From the NCBI RefSeq assembly GCF_002218065.1, contig NZ_BDUB01000001.1:1127567-1191566 (forward strand): a stretch of 64,000 nucleotides of DNA, read 5' to 3'. Origin of the DNA: Nodularia sp. NIES-3585. Lineage in GTDB: Bacteria; Cyanobacteriota; Cyanobacteriia; Cyanobacteriales; Nostocaceae. The notes beneath the pieces were generated by a model. That model worked only from the letters and a program-made list of their open reading frames with translations, had not been told where the DNA came from and ran no database searches. The translations under genes were made by a program, and so were the position numbers. This document shows positions 1 through 9,131 of this stretch, one piece after another (positions within the stretch are counted from its first letter, which is position 1; the number at the start of each line of letters is the position of its first letter).

Positions 1-66
1 AGTGGGGAGTGGAGAGTAGGGAGTGGGGAGTGGGGAGTGGGGAATGGGGAGTGGGGAATGGAAAAT
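1..66. repeat. Heptameric STRR array (AGTGGGG family)
   Basis: Degenerate tandem heptamers AGTGGGG/AGTAGGG/AATGGGG, typical of the short tandemly repeated repetitive sequences of heterocystous cyanobacteria. It lies just past the stop of the four-helix-bundle gene and is in the opposite orientation to the array at 471-521, so the gene is bracketed by inverted arrays. The array may continue beyond the window edge. Confidence 0.85.
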
Positions 67-77
67 GTAAAAACAGC

Positions 78-467
78 CTATTCCCTATTCTCCTTTTTCT
101 GTAAAGAACGAATGAGCGCCCGGAGTAGTCTTCCTACAGATTCACATTGTTTCAAAATTGGACTGGCTGATTGAGGATCTGTAAGTCGAATTTTGGCTCT
201 ACACGATAGTAACAAATGAGTTTCTAGTTCTTTGAGAGAGCCTTGTGCTATTCGTAAAAATTTTATGTATTCCATGCGATATTCCCTTCCATAACCCTCA
301 GCAATATTTGCTGGAATTGATGTAGATGCCCTACGAATTTGTGAAGTCATTCCGTAGAGTTCCTCTTTTGGAAACGTCATTGTTAGCTCATAGCAAGCTT
401 CAGCTAAATTCATGCCTTCTTGCCAAACTGTTAAATCTTGATAAGAGCGAATTTGATAACTTGTCAT
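78..467 (-). CDS. four helix bundle protein (bAvd/23S rRNA intervening-sequence protein family)
   Basis: 129 aa. It matches the small four-helix-bundle family found in 23S rRNA intervening sequences and as accessory proteins of diversity-generating retroelements: YQDLTVWQEGMNLAEACYELT near the N terminus, then R-RASTSIPANIAEGYGR around residues 44-62, then EYIKFLRIAQGSLKELETHL. These proteins assemble as basic pentamers, and the role of chromosomal free-standing copies is unknown. The start codon lies directly beside a GGGAGTAGG heptamer array, so the repeat itself supplies the Shine-Dalgarno-like purines. It is co-directional with the pixJ-like operon but separated from it by the array, which suggests later insertion rather than an original operon member. 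No reverse transcriptase of the DGR type is nearby. Confidence 0.85.
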   Translation of the reverse strand: MTSYQIRSYQDLTVWQEGMNLAEACYELTMTFPKEELYGMTSQIRRASTSIPANIAEGYGREYRMEYIKFLRIAQGSLKELETHLLLSCRAKIRLTDPQSASPILKQCESVGRLLRALIRSLQKKENRE

Positions 468-470
468 TGC

Positions 471-521
471 CTACTCCCTACTCCCTACTCCCTACTCCCT
501 ACTCCCTACTCCCTACTCCCC
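471..521. repeat. Heptameric STRR array (CTACTCC = GGAGTAG family)
   Basis: About seven near-perfect CTACTCC units between the pixJ-like stop and the four-helix-bundle start. Read on the minus strand it is GGGAGTA repeated, ending 4 bases from the ATG of the downstream gene. Confidence 0.9.
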
Positions 522-527
522 GATTAA

Positions 528-3500
528 TTAATTGACTTTAAACTTACTAGCAGTTGCTAATAACCCTTGTGCCATTCCTGATAAGTCTTGTAAGACCAGG
601 GAAATTTCTTGAGATTCGGTAAAGGTCTTGTTAGCGATTTCTGCTACATCTTGCATTGATGCTGTTACCGTTACAGATTGTCCCATCTGTTTTTGGGTGG
701 CTGCGGTAATTCTCTGGATTAGCTGACTGATTTCGGCAGTTGCAGAAACAATTGCATTCAAGTTTTGCCGGGTTTCACTCACAAAGTTTGTTCCTTCAAC
801 TACCTGCTGAATCCCTGTTTCCATGGCCACTGCTACTTCTCCAGTTTCAGTTTGAATTTCTTGGACTAATTTTTCAATTTCAATTGTGGCTGCGGCTGAT
901 TGGCGAGATAAAGAACGAACTTCATCGGCTACCACTGCAAAGCCTTTACCATATTCACCGGCGCGAGTGGCTTCAATAGCTGCATTTAACGCCAGTACGT
1001 TGGTCTGTGTGGCGAAATTGCTGATTAAATTCACTACCTTGGAGATTTTTTGCGAAGATTCACTGAGGCGTTTAATTTTTTTACTGGTTTGGGCGACGGT
1101 TTCACGAATTCCTTGGATGGCTTGAACTGTTTGGTTCATTGCTGCATCACCAGATTCTACGGTTTGGTTAGCTTTTTGTAACGCTAATTGCACCAAATCA
1201 GCGTTAGTTACCACAGCTTGGGTAGAGTCTACCATCTGTTGAATATCGTTGAGGGCTGTGGTGATTTCTTCCGATTGTTGTTTTGCTAGATTTGTCAGTC
1301 CCGCCAATGAAGCATCACTACTGCTGGAAGTTTGGGCTACTTTTTGGGAAGTGGTTTGTACTTGGATGACAATTTGCCGCAGTGCTTGCAAAGTATTGTT
1401 ATAGGCATCCGCAATTGTACCGAGTTCGTCTTCTGTAATTGGGGCGCGGACTGTTAAATCTCCATTCAGGGCTGGTCTGAGGGCTGTTAGCAGTTGAATT
1501 GATCGTTGTTGCAGTAATTCTTTGGCGGCTTTTTCTCGTGTTGCGGCTTCTGCTAGTTTTGCTGATTGTGCCTGTAGTTGTTGCAAATATTCAGTCTGTT
1601 GTAATGCTAGCCCTAGCTGGTCACCAATACGTGCTAATAAGGTGGCTTGGGATTCTTCCCAATCACGAGGGCTGGAGTTTTGATAAACTGCGAACAAGCC
1701 CCATAATTGTTCTCCAGAGAATATAGGAACTATGATGTAAGCTTTGATTTCAAATTGCTCTAAAATTTCAATGTGGCAAGGAGAATGATCTACTTTATAT
1801 ATATCATTAGCAACAAAGCTTTCACCTTTGGCATATCTACCGCCCTGAGTTTCTTGTAAGTGGCTATCATCCCAAATGGTTTTGATATCAACGCCTACTA
1901 GTTTTACCCAGTTATTTCCTACTGATTCAGCGATAAATTCACCACCCCAATCAGGATTGAAGCGATAAATAGCGACGCGATCGCATCTTAGTAATTGGCG
2001 GACTTCTTGAGTGGCTGTTTTAAAAATCTCTTCTACATCTAAGGATTGGCGGATGCGGTTAACTATCTTCGTAACTGCTTTTTCTTCTTCGGCTATGGTC
2101 GCTAATTTCTCAGATTTTATCCGTACTTGTTCCAGATAATCTATTTGTGATTTCGCTAGGCTAAATTGCAGGGCTATTTGAGTTAAAAAGTTAACTTCCC
2201 AGGGTTGCCATTCACGAGAACCAGAGTTTTGATATGCTCCGAATAAGCCCCATAATTTGTCGCCAAAGAAGATTGGCACAATAATATAGGCTTTGGCTTC
2301 AAACTGCTCTAAAATCTCGATGTGACAAGGCGCAAGTCCTCTTTGATAAATATCATTAACAACTAAGGTTTCACCTTTGGTATAACGACCGCCCTGAGTT
2401 TCTTGTAAGTAAGTATCATCTAAAACTGTTTTGATATCAGGGCCTACCAATTTTACCCAATTGTTACCCACTGACTCAGCCACAAATTCGCCACCCCAAT
2501 CAGGATTGAAGCGATAAACAGCCACGCGATCGCAGCGCAATGATTGACGGACTTCTTGAGTGGTGGTTTTGAAAAAGCTGTCTACATCTAAAGCTTGTCG
2601 AATGCGGTTAATTGTCTTGGTCAGCGCCTTTTCTTGAGCAGCAATTTGAACTAATTGCTCAGATTTAATCTGCACTTGTTCCAGATATTCACCTTGGGAA
2701 ATAGCTACACCAAATTGCAAGCCAATCTGACTTAAAAAGCTCACTTGCCAGTTTTGCCATTCTCGTGGGCCAGAATTTTGATAAGCCGCCAATAAGCCCC
2801 ACAATTTTTCGCCAGAAAAAATCGGCACAATTATATAGGCTTTCATTTGAAATTGTTCTAAAATATCAATGTGACATTGTTGATGTCCCATTTGATAGAT
2901 GTCATTGACAGCGAAGCTTTCACCCTTGGCGTAACGTCCTCCTTGGGTTTCTTGTAAGTGTGAATCTTCCCAGACCATTTTGAAATCTGGTGTCACCATT
3001 TTGATCCAACCTTCACCCACTGACTCGGCGACAAACTCGCCACTCCAATCAGGTTGAAAGCGGTAAACACCGACGCGATCGCATCGCAATAATTGGCGGA
3101 TTTCTTGAGTGGTTGTTTGGAAAATTTTATCGACGCTTGATACCCGCAAAATCTTATCAATAACTTTAGCTACAGATTTCTTTGCTAGTGCTTGCTGTTG
3201 TAATTCTTTTTGGTATTCAAAGCTTTTTAATGTGTAAGTTAGTTCTGTGCTAATTTGAGATAGTAAAGTTGTTTCAGACTCTTGCCATTCACGGTTTGAA
3301 GCACAATTATTGATTGCTAATAAACCCCAGACTTTCCCCTCAACGACTATAGGTAAAGTCAAGCTAGATTGGACTTGAAATTTTTCTAAAAGTTGCTTTT
3401 GATAGGGTGTTAGCTGTACCTGATTAATATCGTTAATAGCGACAGGTTCTAAATAGTCTTCACTGGTATATAAACCAAACAGAATACCAGGAAGATTTTC

Positions 3501-3845
3501 ATTGATAGTCGGTGTCCAGCCTCTGGTTCTAGATTCTGATAAAACCGTACCAGATTCTAGAGAAGTAAAGCGATAAATCAAGGCGCGATCGCAAACAATT
3601 TTTGCCCTGATTTGTGCCACAGTAACTTGAAGTAGCGTATCCATATCTGAGGCTTGACGCATCCGAGTTGTAATTTCTTGCAACTGTCGCCGCCAATTTT
3701 TAAATTCCTGGGAAACTGCATTCATTTCAGAGGTAGAATTGCCAGAAATATTGTCTATATGATTGCTGCCATTCTGATTTTCTAACTGTGTTAATTCAGT
3801 AGTTGTTGGTTCATTTTCGTGGCTATTTTGATAGGTGACGGTCAT
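528..3845 (-). CDS. pixJ: PixJ/PtxD-like methyl-accepting receptor with tandem cyanobacteriochrome GAF domains
   Basis: 1105 aa, no membrane segment. Four GAF domains (about 67-206, 243-385, 425-568, 608-750), a HAMP-like linker (about 784-830) and an MCP signalling hairpin (about 850-1100, tip near residues 949-960) that should engage CheW/CheA. GAF2, GAF3 and GAF4 carry the Cys-His pair used for bilin attachment (C324/H325, C507/H508, C690/H691), the bilin-contacting Asp (D294, D477, D660), GGRY and AYQN signatures of red/green-type cyanobacteriochromes. GAF1 has Tyr148 at the Cys position and should not bind bilin. GAF2 and GAF4 keep the lid Trp (W292, W658); GAF3 has Leu475. Spacing in GAF2 matches my recollection of Anabaena AnPixJ GAF2. 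It is last in the order patA-like, cheY, cheW, mcp, as in pix/ptx phototaxis loci. Bilin binding and light sensing are inferred from residues only; a general hormogonium chemotaxis role is the alternative. Confidence 0.85.
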   Translation of the reverse strand: MTVTYQNSHENEPTTTELTQLENQNGSNHIDNISGNSTSEMNAVSQEFKNWRRQLQEITTRMRQASDMDTLLQVTVAQIRAKIVCDRALIYRFTSLESGTVLSESRTRGWTPTINENLPGILFGLYTSEDYLEPVAINDINQVQLTPYQKQLLEKFQVQSSLTLPIVVEGKVWGLLAINNCASNREWQESETTLLSQISTELTYTLKSFEYQKELQQQALAKKSVAKVIDKILRVSSVDKIFQTTTQEIRQLLRCDRVGVYRFQPDWSGEFVAESVGEGWIKMVTPDFKMVWEDSHLQETQGGRYAKGESFAVNDIYQMGHQQCHIDILEQFQMKAYIIVPIFSGEKLWGLLAAYQNSGPREWQNWQVSFLSQIGLQFGVAISQGEYLEQVQIKSEQLVQIAAQEKALTKTINRIRQALDVDSFFKTTTQEVRQSLRCDRVAVYRFNPDWGGEFVAESVGNNWVKLVGPDIKTVLDDTYLQETQGGRYTKGETLVVNDIYQRGLAPCHIEILEQFEAKAYIIVPIFFGDKLWGLFGAYQNSGSREWQPWEVNFLTQIALQFSLAKSQIDYLEQVRIKSEKLATIAEEEKAVTKIVNRIRQSLDVEEIFKTATQEVRQLLRCDRVAIYRFNPDWGGEFIAESVGNNWVKLVGVDIKTIWDDSHLQETQGGRYAKGESFVANDIYKVDHSPCHIEILEQFEIKAYIIVPIFSGEQLWGLFAVYQNSSPRDWEESQATLLARIGDQLGLALQQTEYLQQLQAQSAKLAEAATREKAAKELLQQRSIQLLTALRPALNGDLTVRAPITEDELGTIADAYNNTLQALRQIVIQVQTTSQKVAQTSSSSDASLAGLTNLAKQQSEEITTALNDIQQMVDSTQAVVTNADLVQLALQKANQTVESGDAAMNQTVQAIQGIRETVAQTSKKIKRLSESSQKISKVVNLISNFATQTNVLALNAAIEATRAGEYGKGFAVVADEVRSLSRQSAAATIEIEKLVQEIQTETGEVAVAMETGIQQVVEGTNFVSETRQNLNAIVSATAEISQLIQRITAATQKQMGQSVTVTASMQDVAEIANKTFTESQEISLVLQDLSGMAQGLLATASKFKVN

Positions 3846-3889
3846 AGTAAAAACCTCAAATATTGTTAATATTATTCAGTAGGGAAGAA

Positions 3890-4393
3890 TTAATTATTAA
3901 TAGCCCACATAGGAGATTGAATAATCGCTGTGGCATCCAAATTTAATAGCATCTCCTCAGCACTATTAATAAAGTAACCTTTTAAGAAAGGTAACATGGC
4001 TGGATAAAATAATTCGGCAGATGCAGGTTTAATTTTATTGGTATCTAGCAATTCATCATCCATCAGAGACCGCACCAATAAACCTAAATATTTGCCTTCT
4101 TTTTCCAGCACAATGGTCATCATATTTGAGAGAAAATTTGCTCCTTGCAAAACTGGTGGATAACCCAGCATTTCCTCTAAATCAACTAGCCAAAGCATCT
4201 CACCACGCCAGTTATAAATACCCAAAACGCAACTTGGCATCTGGGGAACGCCACATATATCTGCCAAGGAAACCTGAAATACTTCTGTAATCTGTTGTAA
4301 AGAAATTACTGCTGTATCTTTTGCCCCCAAGTTCAAACTTAAAAATTTTTGCTTGTTCTCCAAAGTTATTTTTCCTTTAATATAGATAATCAC
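3890..4393 (-). CDS. CheW-like coupling protein
   Basis: 167 aa, CheW-type beta-barrel fold. Visible are the hydrophobic strands around residues 17-45, the characteristic VLGIYNWRGEMLWLVDLEEML segment (about 55-77) and a second half resembling the usual ligand-free CheW core. It should bridge the MCP encoded 44 nt downstream to a CheA kinase. It corresponds to PixI/PilI/HmpC in pilus-type chemotaxis clusters. Spacing to the cheY gene upstream is about 115 nt, all on the same strand, consistent with one transcript. Confidence 0.85.
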   Translation of the reverse strand: MIIYIKGKITLENKQKFLSLNLGAKDTAVISLQQITEVFQVSLADICGVPQMPSCVLGIYNWRGEMLWLVDLEEMLGYPPVLQGANFLSNMMTIVLEKEGKYLGLLVRSLMDDELLDTNKIKPASAELFYPAMLPFLKGYFINSAEEMLLNLDATAIIQSPMWAINN

Positions 4394-4508
4394 TTTGAAT
4401 CAGAAAGTTTTGGCTTTTAGGTTTTAGATACCACAGATAAATCTGTAGAATCATCCCATTAATAAATTATTGCTAAACTCATTCTAAGTAGTTACAAATA
4501 ATCTAGCT

Positions 4509-4871
4509 TTACTTCAGCAACTTATTCAGGGTAACTACTAGTTCTTCTGGATTGATAGGTTTCGCCAGATAAGCTTCAGCACCCAGCATATTTCCCCAAA
4601 TTTTATCTACATCGCTATTTTTAGTTGAGCAAAAAACTACGGGTATTTTGCTAGTATTGGGGTTATTTTTCAATTCTCGGCAAATTTCAAATCCGCTTTT
4701 ACCCGGTAAAATTACATCAAGAAATATGACATCTGGCTTATTGCTATCTATTTTGCCCTGAACTTCTTCGCTATTTGTAGCGCTAATTACGTAATAACCT
4801 GCTTGTTGCAAGTAACGACTGATAATTTCCATATCAGTCAAACCATCTTCAACGACTAAAACAGTATTCAT
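4509..4871 (-). CDS. CheY-type response regulator (PixH/PilH-like)
   Basis: Single receiver domain, 120 aa from the ATG at 4871. An in-frame GTG three codons upstream exists, but AGGTG about 8 nt before the ATG favours the shorter form. Acidic pocket VVEDG, phosphoacceptor Asp in the PDVIFLDVILPG strand (residue 52), and the conserved Lys in AKPINPEEL are present. There is no output domain. It probably takes phosphoryl groups from the system's CheA and acts as phosphate sink or motor-bias signal for twitching motility. Confidence 0.9.
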   Translation of the reverse strand: MNTVLVVEDGLTDMEIISRYLQQAGYYVISATNSEEVQGKIDSNKPDVIFLDVILPGKSGFEICRELKNNPNTSKIPVVFCSTKNSDVDKIWGNMLGAEAYLAKPINPEELVVTLNKLLK

Positions 4872-5194
4872 GGTAAGCACCTGTAAATTTATTCTGAGAA
4901 TGAAAACACAAAACTATGTGTTCAAATTATAACAAGAGCAAGTTGTAATTTTCTGCGATTGTACATGATAAGTTTTATATTTGAACCGAGAAAATATGAT
5001 GCTAGAAAAATTACTTTTTAATAAGTTGAAGCTAAAAAGTTATCTGATTAATCCTATTGATAGTTAGGTTGAAATCTCCAGGATTTCAATCTGTAAAAAC
5101 TAGCTGATTGGTAGAATTTTCCCTGAGTTCTAGAAAAGTTTTACAACTTAATTTTGAGCATTAGTTTCCAACACAAATACCAACAAGCAAGGCT
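4872..5194. other. Intergenic spacer within the chemotaxis-type cluster
   Basis: AT-rich spacer of 323 nt between the CheY gene and the PatA-like gene. I see no ORF, tRNA or clear terminator. It is long enough to hold an internal promoter, but I cannot assign one. Confidence 0.4.
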
Positions 5195-6409
5195 TCAATG
5201 GCAAACCTTTAACTGAGTTGGATCTAGTCTCCTTTTCACCTGATTTTGAACCTTTACTGGTAAATATTTCCGGACTACACTCATGACTTTATCTGATGCT
5301 ACAGGTTTAGTCATAAAATCTGTCGCACCGACCACCTTGGCTCGGACTCGATCCAAAAGTCCATCGTTTCCTGTTAAGATAATCACAGGTGTGTCGGCAA
5401 AGGCTGAAATTCGACGCAATTGAGTACAAATTTCATAGCCATTGGCAATGGGCATAATTAAATCTAAAAAAATCAGGTCTGGCTTATCTTGAATCAGGGT
5501 TGGTAAAGCTTGAACAGCATCTTGAATTTTGATAAACCTCAGTCCATGTGAGACCATAATTTGCTCCAGACTATTACAAATCTGGGGACTATCATCCACA
5601 CAAGCTACTAATGGCGCAGTTGATTTCGGAACAGGGGTGGAAACCGATTTATTTTTGACTGCTGTCGTCACTGAAAACGGCAAATCAGGTACTTCTACTA
5701 GTTCAATAATACCTTTGAGAATATAGGGAAGTAATGAACGGGTAACAGGGATGATACCCTGCTTCATTTTTGCTGCTAAATCTCGCAGAGTGTATTTGCC
5801 ATTAATCAAACTGACAAAGTTTTTATAAACAGATTCACTTACCTGTTGCTGGAGTTGTTCTGATTTTCGCAGAACTGGCGCTAAGTCGGGAGAAAAATTA
5901 GCCAAACCAGCTTCCGACCAAGTTTTCCACGCGTCTTCCATCTGTTTCATCGAGACATTCGCACTCGTGAAACTCATTGGTGTTTCTAGGATAACTTCCT
6001 GAATGCGATCGCAACTGGCAGACACAAAATTTGTTTGTTGCGCTAAATCAAATAACATTTCTGCTACTGTGTTTTCCACAAAAGCATGAATTTGTTCTCG
6101 TTGAATTTTCTGTCTTTTATACAAAATTTCCAGGATGCGATAATCCCAGTAATCTATTTCTATGTCTTCCTTACGTAAATTCAACTTATCAACATCAATC
6201 TGGGGGCAATATTGAGCCATATTTCGCCGCCAGCGCCGGAAAGGATGGGTTCCTCCTGTAGCCCAAACTATCCGTCCTAGACGATAGTAAAAATTCCATT
6301 TGTGTCCTTTGGTACTTTTAATACTTAAGTAGCCATTGTATTGCAGTTGAGTACAAGTTTTAAACTCATGAAGTATATTGTTTGATATCATCAGCTCCGG
6401 GTGGGTCAT
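5195..6409 (-). CDS. PatA-type response regulator (PATAN/DUF4388 domain plus receiver; PixG/PilG-like)
   Basis: 404 aa. The N-terminal about 250 residues form a PATAN (DUF4388-like) region seen in PatA, PixG and HmpA proteins, and the C-terminal about 120 residues are a receiver domain with the DD pair (VACVDDSP), phosphoacceptor in DLIFLDLIMP and Lys in MTKPVASDK. PatA-type regulators control pilus-based motility and, for PatA itself, heterocyst position. Here it is the first gene of a cluster ending in a photoreceptor-type MCP, so a role in directional motility is inferred. The ATG is preceded by AGGAAC about 7 nt upstream. Confidence 0.9.
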   Translation of the reverse strand: MTHPELMISNNILHEFKTCTQLQYNGYLSIKSTKGHKWNFYYRLGRIVWATGGTHPFRRWRRNMAQYCPQIDVDKLNLRKEDIEIDYWDYRILEILYKRQKIQREQIHAFVENTVAEMLFDLAQQTNFVSASCDRIQEVILETPMSFTSANVSMKQMEDAWKTWSEAGLANFSPDLAPVLRKSEQLQQQVSESVYKNFVSLINGKYTLRDLAAKMKQGIIPVTRSLLPYILKGIIELVEVPDLPFSVTTAVKNKSVSTPVPKSTAPLVACVDDSPQICNSLEQIMVSHGLRFIKIQDAVQALPTLIQDKPDLIFLDLIMPIANGYEICTQLRRISAFADTPVIILTGNDGLLDRVRAKVVGATDFMTKPVASDKVMSVVRKYLPVKVQNQVKRRLDPTQLKVCH

Positions 6410-7077
6410 ACTTTGTTCCTTTAATTAACAAGTTAGCCCTTGAAATAACCAAACTAGCTATATAGCTGTTGGCAAGCATCTTAATGATGAGAAATAGACT
6501 TTTGCAGACTAACTTGGATAACTGCCTATTTCTTATTTATGTAGTAATTGAGAGCGCTCCTTAATGAAAATTAACAAAACTTATGAAAGTCAGAAATCAA
6601 CAAAAGTAACAATGTAGAGGAATGTTTTCATGCATAATTTCCTCCTATATGACTTGACGCTCTCATTTAAATGTGTTGAAGAATTTGTTAACTATATTAC
6701 TATTTTAAGCATCTGTAGATCGAAGCATAACCGTATAAATCCTGATCTTACTTTAAAGAAATACTAAAGTATAGATGTTGTTTATACTTTCTAAATGCAT
6801 TAAATATTCAATATTAATTCACATTTATTCATATAAACTTTAGCAAAGTCAAGCATATAGCAAATAACCTGCTCTTACTTCTAGTAATCTAATAGACATC
6901 TCCAGAAAAGAATGTAGAGACGTTCCATGGAACGTCTCTACAAGGCTTATAGGAAAAGCATATTTAATTCTCACCAGATATCGAATGAATCAAACTCTGC
7001 AAAAAATGCAAAGTTGCTAAATCCTATTTTGTGTTAGTAATAAATTTACAAGGCTTTGTCTATAAAAATGCCATTAA
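6410..7077. other. Long intergenic region upstream of the phototaxis-type operon
   Basis: About 670 nt, AT-rich, presumably containing the promoter of the minus-strand operon. I see no credible ORF. The only distinct structure is the palindrome at 6914-6941, listed separately. Confidence 0.5.
6914..6941. repeat. Perfect 28-bp palindrome, dispersed repeat copy 1
   Basis: Half-site GTAGAGACGTTCCA is followed directly by its exact reverse complement, giving a 14-bp perfect palindrome with no spacer. A diverged copy is present at 19310-19337, so this is a dispersed palindromic element rather than an operator. Confidence 0.85.
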
Positions 7078-7455
7078 TTACCTTGCTTGGTCGCAAAACC
7101 CTTGTTTGAACTTAGACAACAGCAAACAGACTAGCCCCACTACTATCAGTGATACTGAAGATGCAGATTCTGAAACAGGTTGGGGGTTTTGCCAATACTG
7201 GTAAGCGATCGCATTGCTTCTCATCCCGGTAAGTAATGCTAAAAACTGTTCAATATCTGTAGATATATTCCCATTGTCTTGAGAAAGAATCAGTCTGTTA
7301 AATGTCTGTGTCTCTGATTCCCCAAAACTTCCTGTTAACGGCAGAAAATTTTCACCCATCCCAGCTATCAGGGAATCAATTAAGTTATCAACATCAGTCT
7401 GAAAATCTGCCGGAATCAACTCCGAGTCTTGGGGAAGTTTGTGATCACCAACCAC
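7078..7455 (-). pseudogene. Asn-rich repeat protein with PEP-CTERM-like tail, 5' end missing
   Basis: Only a GTG start (7455) gives a complete frame of 125 aa, yet the same frame stays open upstream to a TAG at 7603-7605 and there encodes three 14-residue repeats of the type FGNNNTTIGNGNW (7477-7602). The coding part therefore probably extends through the repeats and has lost its true start and signal peptide. The C terminus has Pro-rich/SESASS followed by a hydrophobic helix (SLIVVGLVCLLL) and a basic end, SKFKQG, resembling a PEP-CTERM sorting tail. I do not recognise the protein beyond that. Alternatively, translation begins at GTG and the repeats are a fossil. Confidence 0.5.
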
Positions 7456-7476
7456 TATGTTGTTATCGTCGAATAT

Positions 7477-7602
7477 CCAGTTACCATTGCCAATAATTGT
7501 GTTGTTATTACCAAAGTTCCAATTCCCATTACCAATGGTGGTATTATTATTACCAAAGCCCCAATTGCCGTTGCCAATAGTGGCGTTATCACTATTAAAC
7601 TG
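7477..7602 (-). repeat. Three tandem 42-bp repeats encoding 14-residue Asn/Gly motifs
   Basis: Units at 7477-7518, 7519-7560 and 7561-7602 share the frame CCA-ATT-CCC-ATT on the plus strand. On the minus strand each reads x-F-(G/N)-x-x-N-x-x-I-G-N-G-N-W. The periodicity and the Asn ladders suggest a beta-solenoid-like surface domain. A stop codon immediately upstream cuts the array. Confidence 0.8.
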
Positions 7603-7723
7603 CTATTCTCAAAATTGAGACAAGGGCGGGTAAGATACCCACCCCAGAAGATTTATAAAATTAAGATGTTTACTTTATTTACTGGCAAAGTGCTGTATTC
7701 AGCATCCATACACTAGCAGGAAT

Positions 7724-8218
7724 TTATGTGGTGCTAGGAATACGTCCTTGTACTATCAACATTGAGCAAGGCGCATGATGTAATACATAATTGCTAACAC
7801 TACCGAGTAAAAATTCGCTGATTCCAGTCCGGCCTCGACGACCAACAAGAATTAAGTCAGCTGGCCAATTACGAGCAACTTCACAAATTATCTTACCAGC
7901 ATCACCGAGATTTTGGGTAAACTCAGTTTTTACACCTGCGTTAATTGCTGTTTCACTGAGCGATCGCAACCAGTCTAGTCTTTGTTGTTTTAGTTCTTCC
8001 CATTCTCGCATATAACTATCTATAGGTGTAGTTTGCACAGATGGATAAATCAGGTCTGGTTGTGTAAATACTGGGCTAAGATAGGGGTCTTCTAATGGAG
8101 ATAGTATATGTAAGAACATAATTTCGGCATCAGCAGCTTTTGCCAAAAACACAGCTTGTTCAAACAGATATTGAGTCATTTCTGACTTGTCTACAGCCAC
8201 CAAAATTTTGCGATACAT
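7724..8218 (-). CDS. Universal stress protein (UspA family)
   Basis: 164 aa from the ATG at 8218, which has AGGA about 9 nt upstream; the ATG three codons earlier directly abuts the AGGA and is less likely. Rossmann-like Usp fold: MYRKILVAVDKSE at the N terminus and the ATP-binding G-x2-G-x9-G-S signature in GRRGRTGISEFLLGSVS near the C terminus. Single-domain Usp proteins bind ATP as dimers and modulate stress responses. It is monocistronic as far as I can see. Confidence 0.9.
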   Translation of the reverse strand: MYRKILVAVDKSEMTQYLFEQAVFLAKAADAEIMFLHILSPLEDPYLSPVFTQPDLIYPSVQTTPIDSYMREWEELKQQRLDWLRSLSETAINAGVKTEFTQNLGDAGKIICEVARNWPADLILVGRRGRTGISEFLLGSVSNYVLHHAPCSMLIVQGRIPSTT

Positions 8219-8298
8219 ACTTAACATTCCTTAGCATTTGGCTATTTCTAATTCATTCATTTATCCTATAGGACTCATATTTGATTGATGAAACACAC

Positions 8299-8377
8299 GT
8301 AGGGTGTGTAATCACGAAGTGTAAGGCAACAAGACCCAGAAGACGGTGCGTTAGGCTAAAGCCATAACACACCCTAC
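8299..8377. repeat. Palindromic dispersed repeat (GTAGGGTGTGT type)
   Basis: An 11-bp inverted repeat, GTAGGGTGTGT at 8299-8309 and ACACACCCTAC at 8367-8377, encloses a GTGCGTTAGGCTAAAGCC-like core. This is a common intergenic repeat of cyanobacterial genomes. It occupies most of the 320-nt spacer between the Usp gene and coaE. Confidence 0.75.
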
Positions 8378-8537
8378 ATATACTTAGATTTTTTCAATAA
8401 TCAAATCGGATTCCTATATATGCCTATTCTAGTTTGTATATAGAGAGCGATCTGCTGGCAGCAGCGCTTTGCGATCGCCCAGACTAAAAAAATTCACACG
8501 CATTTTAATGGGGACAATTCTCTTAGCTGAAATTACC

Positions 8538-9131
8538 CTAAATATTCATTGCTAAAGCAACATCTACCTGTTTTGTTAGGGATTCTGGTGTGAAAGAGTT
8601 ATCAAGCACAACAGTTGCACGCGCTGCTTTTTCTGCCAAAGACAACTGACTGTCAATGCGCGCTTGGGCTTGTTCTTTAGTTAAATGATTTCGCTGCATC
8701 AATCTTTGCAGTTGCTGGAACTCAGAACAGCGCACAACCCAGATTTCTGTAACTAAATCAGTCATTTGAGCTTCAAACAGTAGGGGGATAACTAATAAAA
8801 GTGTTTGTGATGATTCAGCGATGGGCATCGCTTGTTGAAAGCGGTGGAGTACATAAGGATGAATCAAACTCTCTACCCAGTGGCGTTCATCTGGCTGTGG
8901 AAAGATAATTGTACCGAGTTTTTCGCGGTTGAGACTACCATCAGGGAGTAAAATTTGCTCACCATAACGTTGAGCGATCGCTCCCAGAATTGGCGAACCC
9001 ACAGCGACAGCATCCCTAGCATAAATATCTGCATCGAAAATTGGCAGATGATAAGCACTCGCCAAATAATTAGCGACAGTGGTTTTACCTGTAGCAATAC
9101 CCCCAGTCAAGCCGATAATGCGTTTATTCAT
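8538..9131 (-). CDS. coaE: Dephospho-CoA kinase
   Basis: 197 aa, normal length. Phosphorylates the 3'-hydroxyl of dephospho-CoA, the last step of coenzyme A synthesis in the cytosol. The P-loop GGIATGKTT lies at residues 10-18, with the DAD segment for substrate binding at about 34-36 and the lid-region RNHLTKEQA motif at about 160. The start codon overlaps the end of cobA-hemD by 8 nt, so translation is probably coupled. CoA and tetrapyrrole genes are not functionally linked, so the pairing looks like simple operon packing. Confidence 0.95.
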   Translation of the reverse strand: MNKRIIGLTGGIATGKTTVANYLASAYHLPIFDADIYARDAVAVGSPILGAIAQRYGEQILLPDGSLNREKLGTIIFPQPDERHWVESLIHPYVLHRFQQAMPIAESSQTLLLVIPLLFEAQMTDLVTEIWVVRCSEFQQLQRLMQRNHLTKEQAQARIDSQLSLAEKAARATVVLDNSFTPESLTKQVDVALAMNI

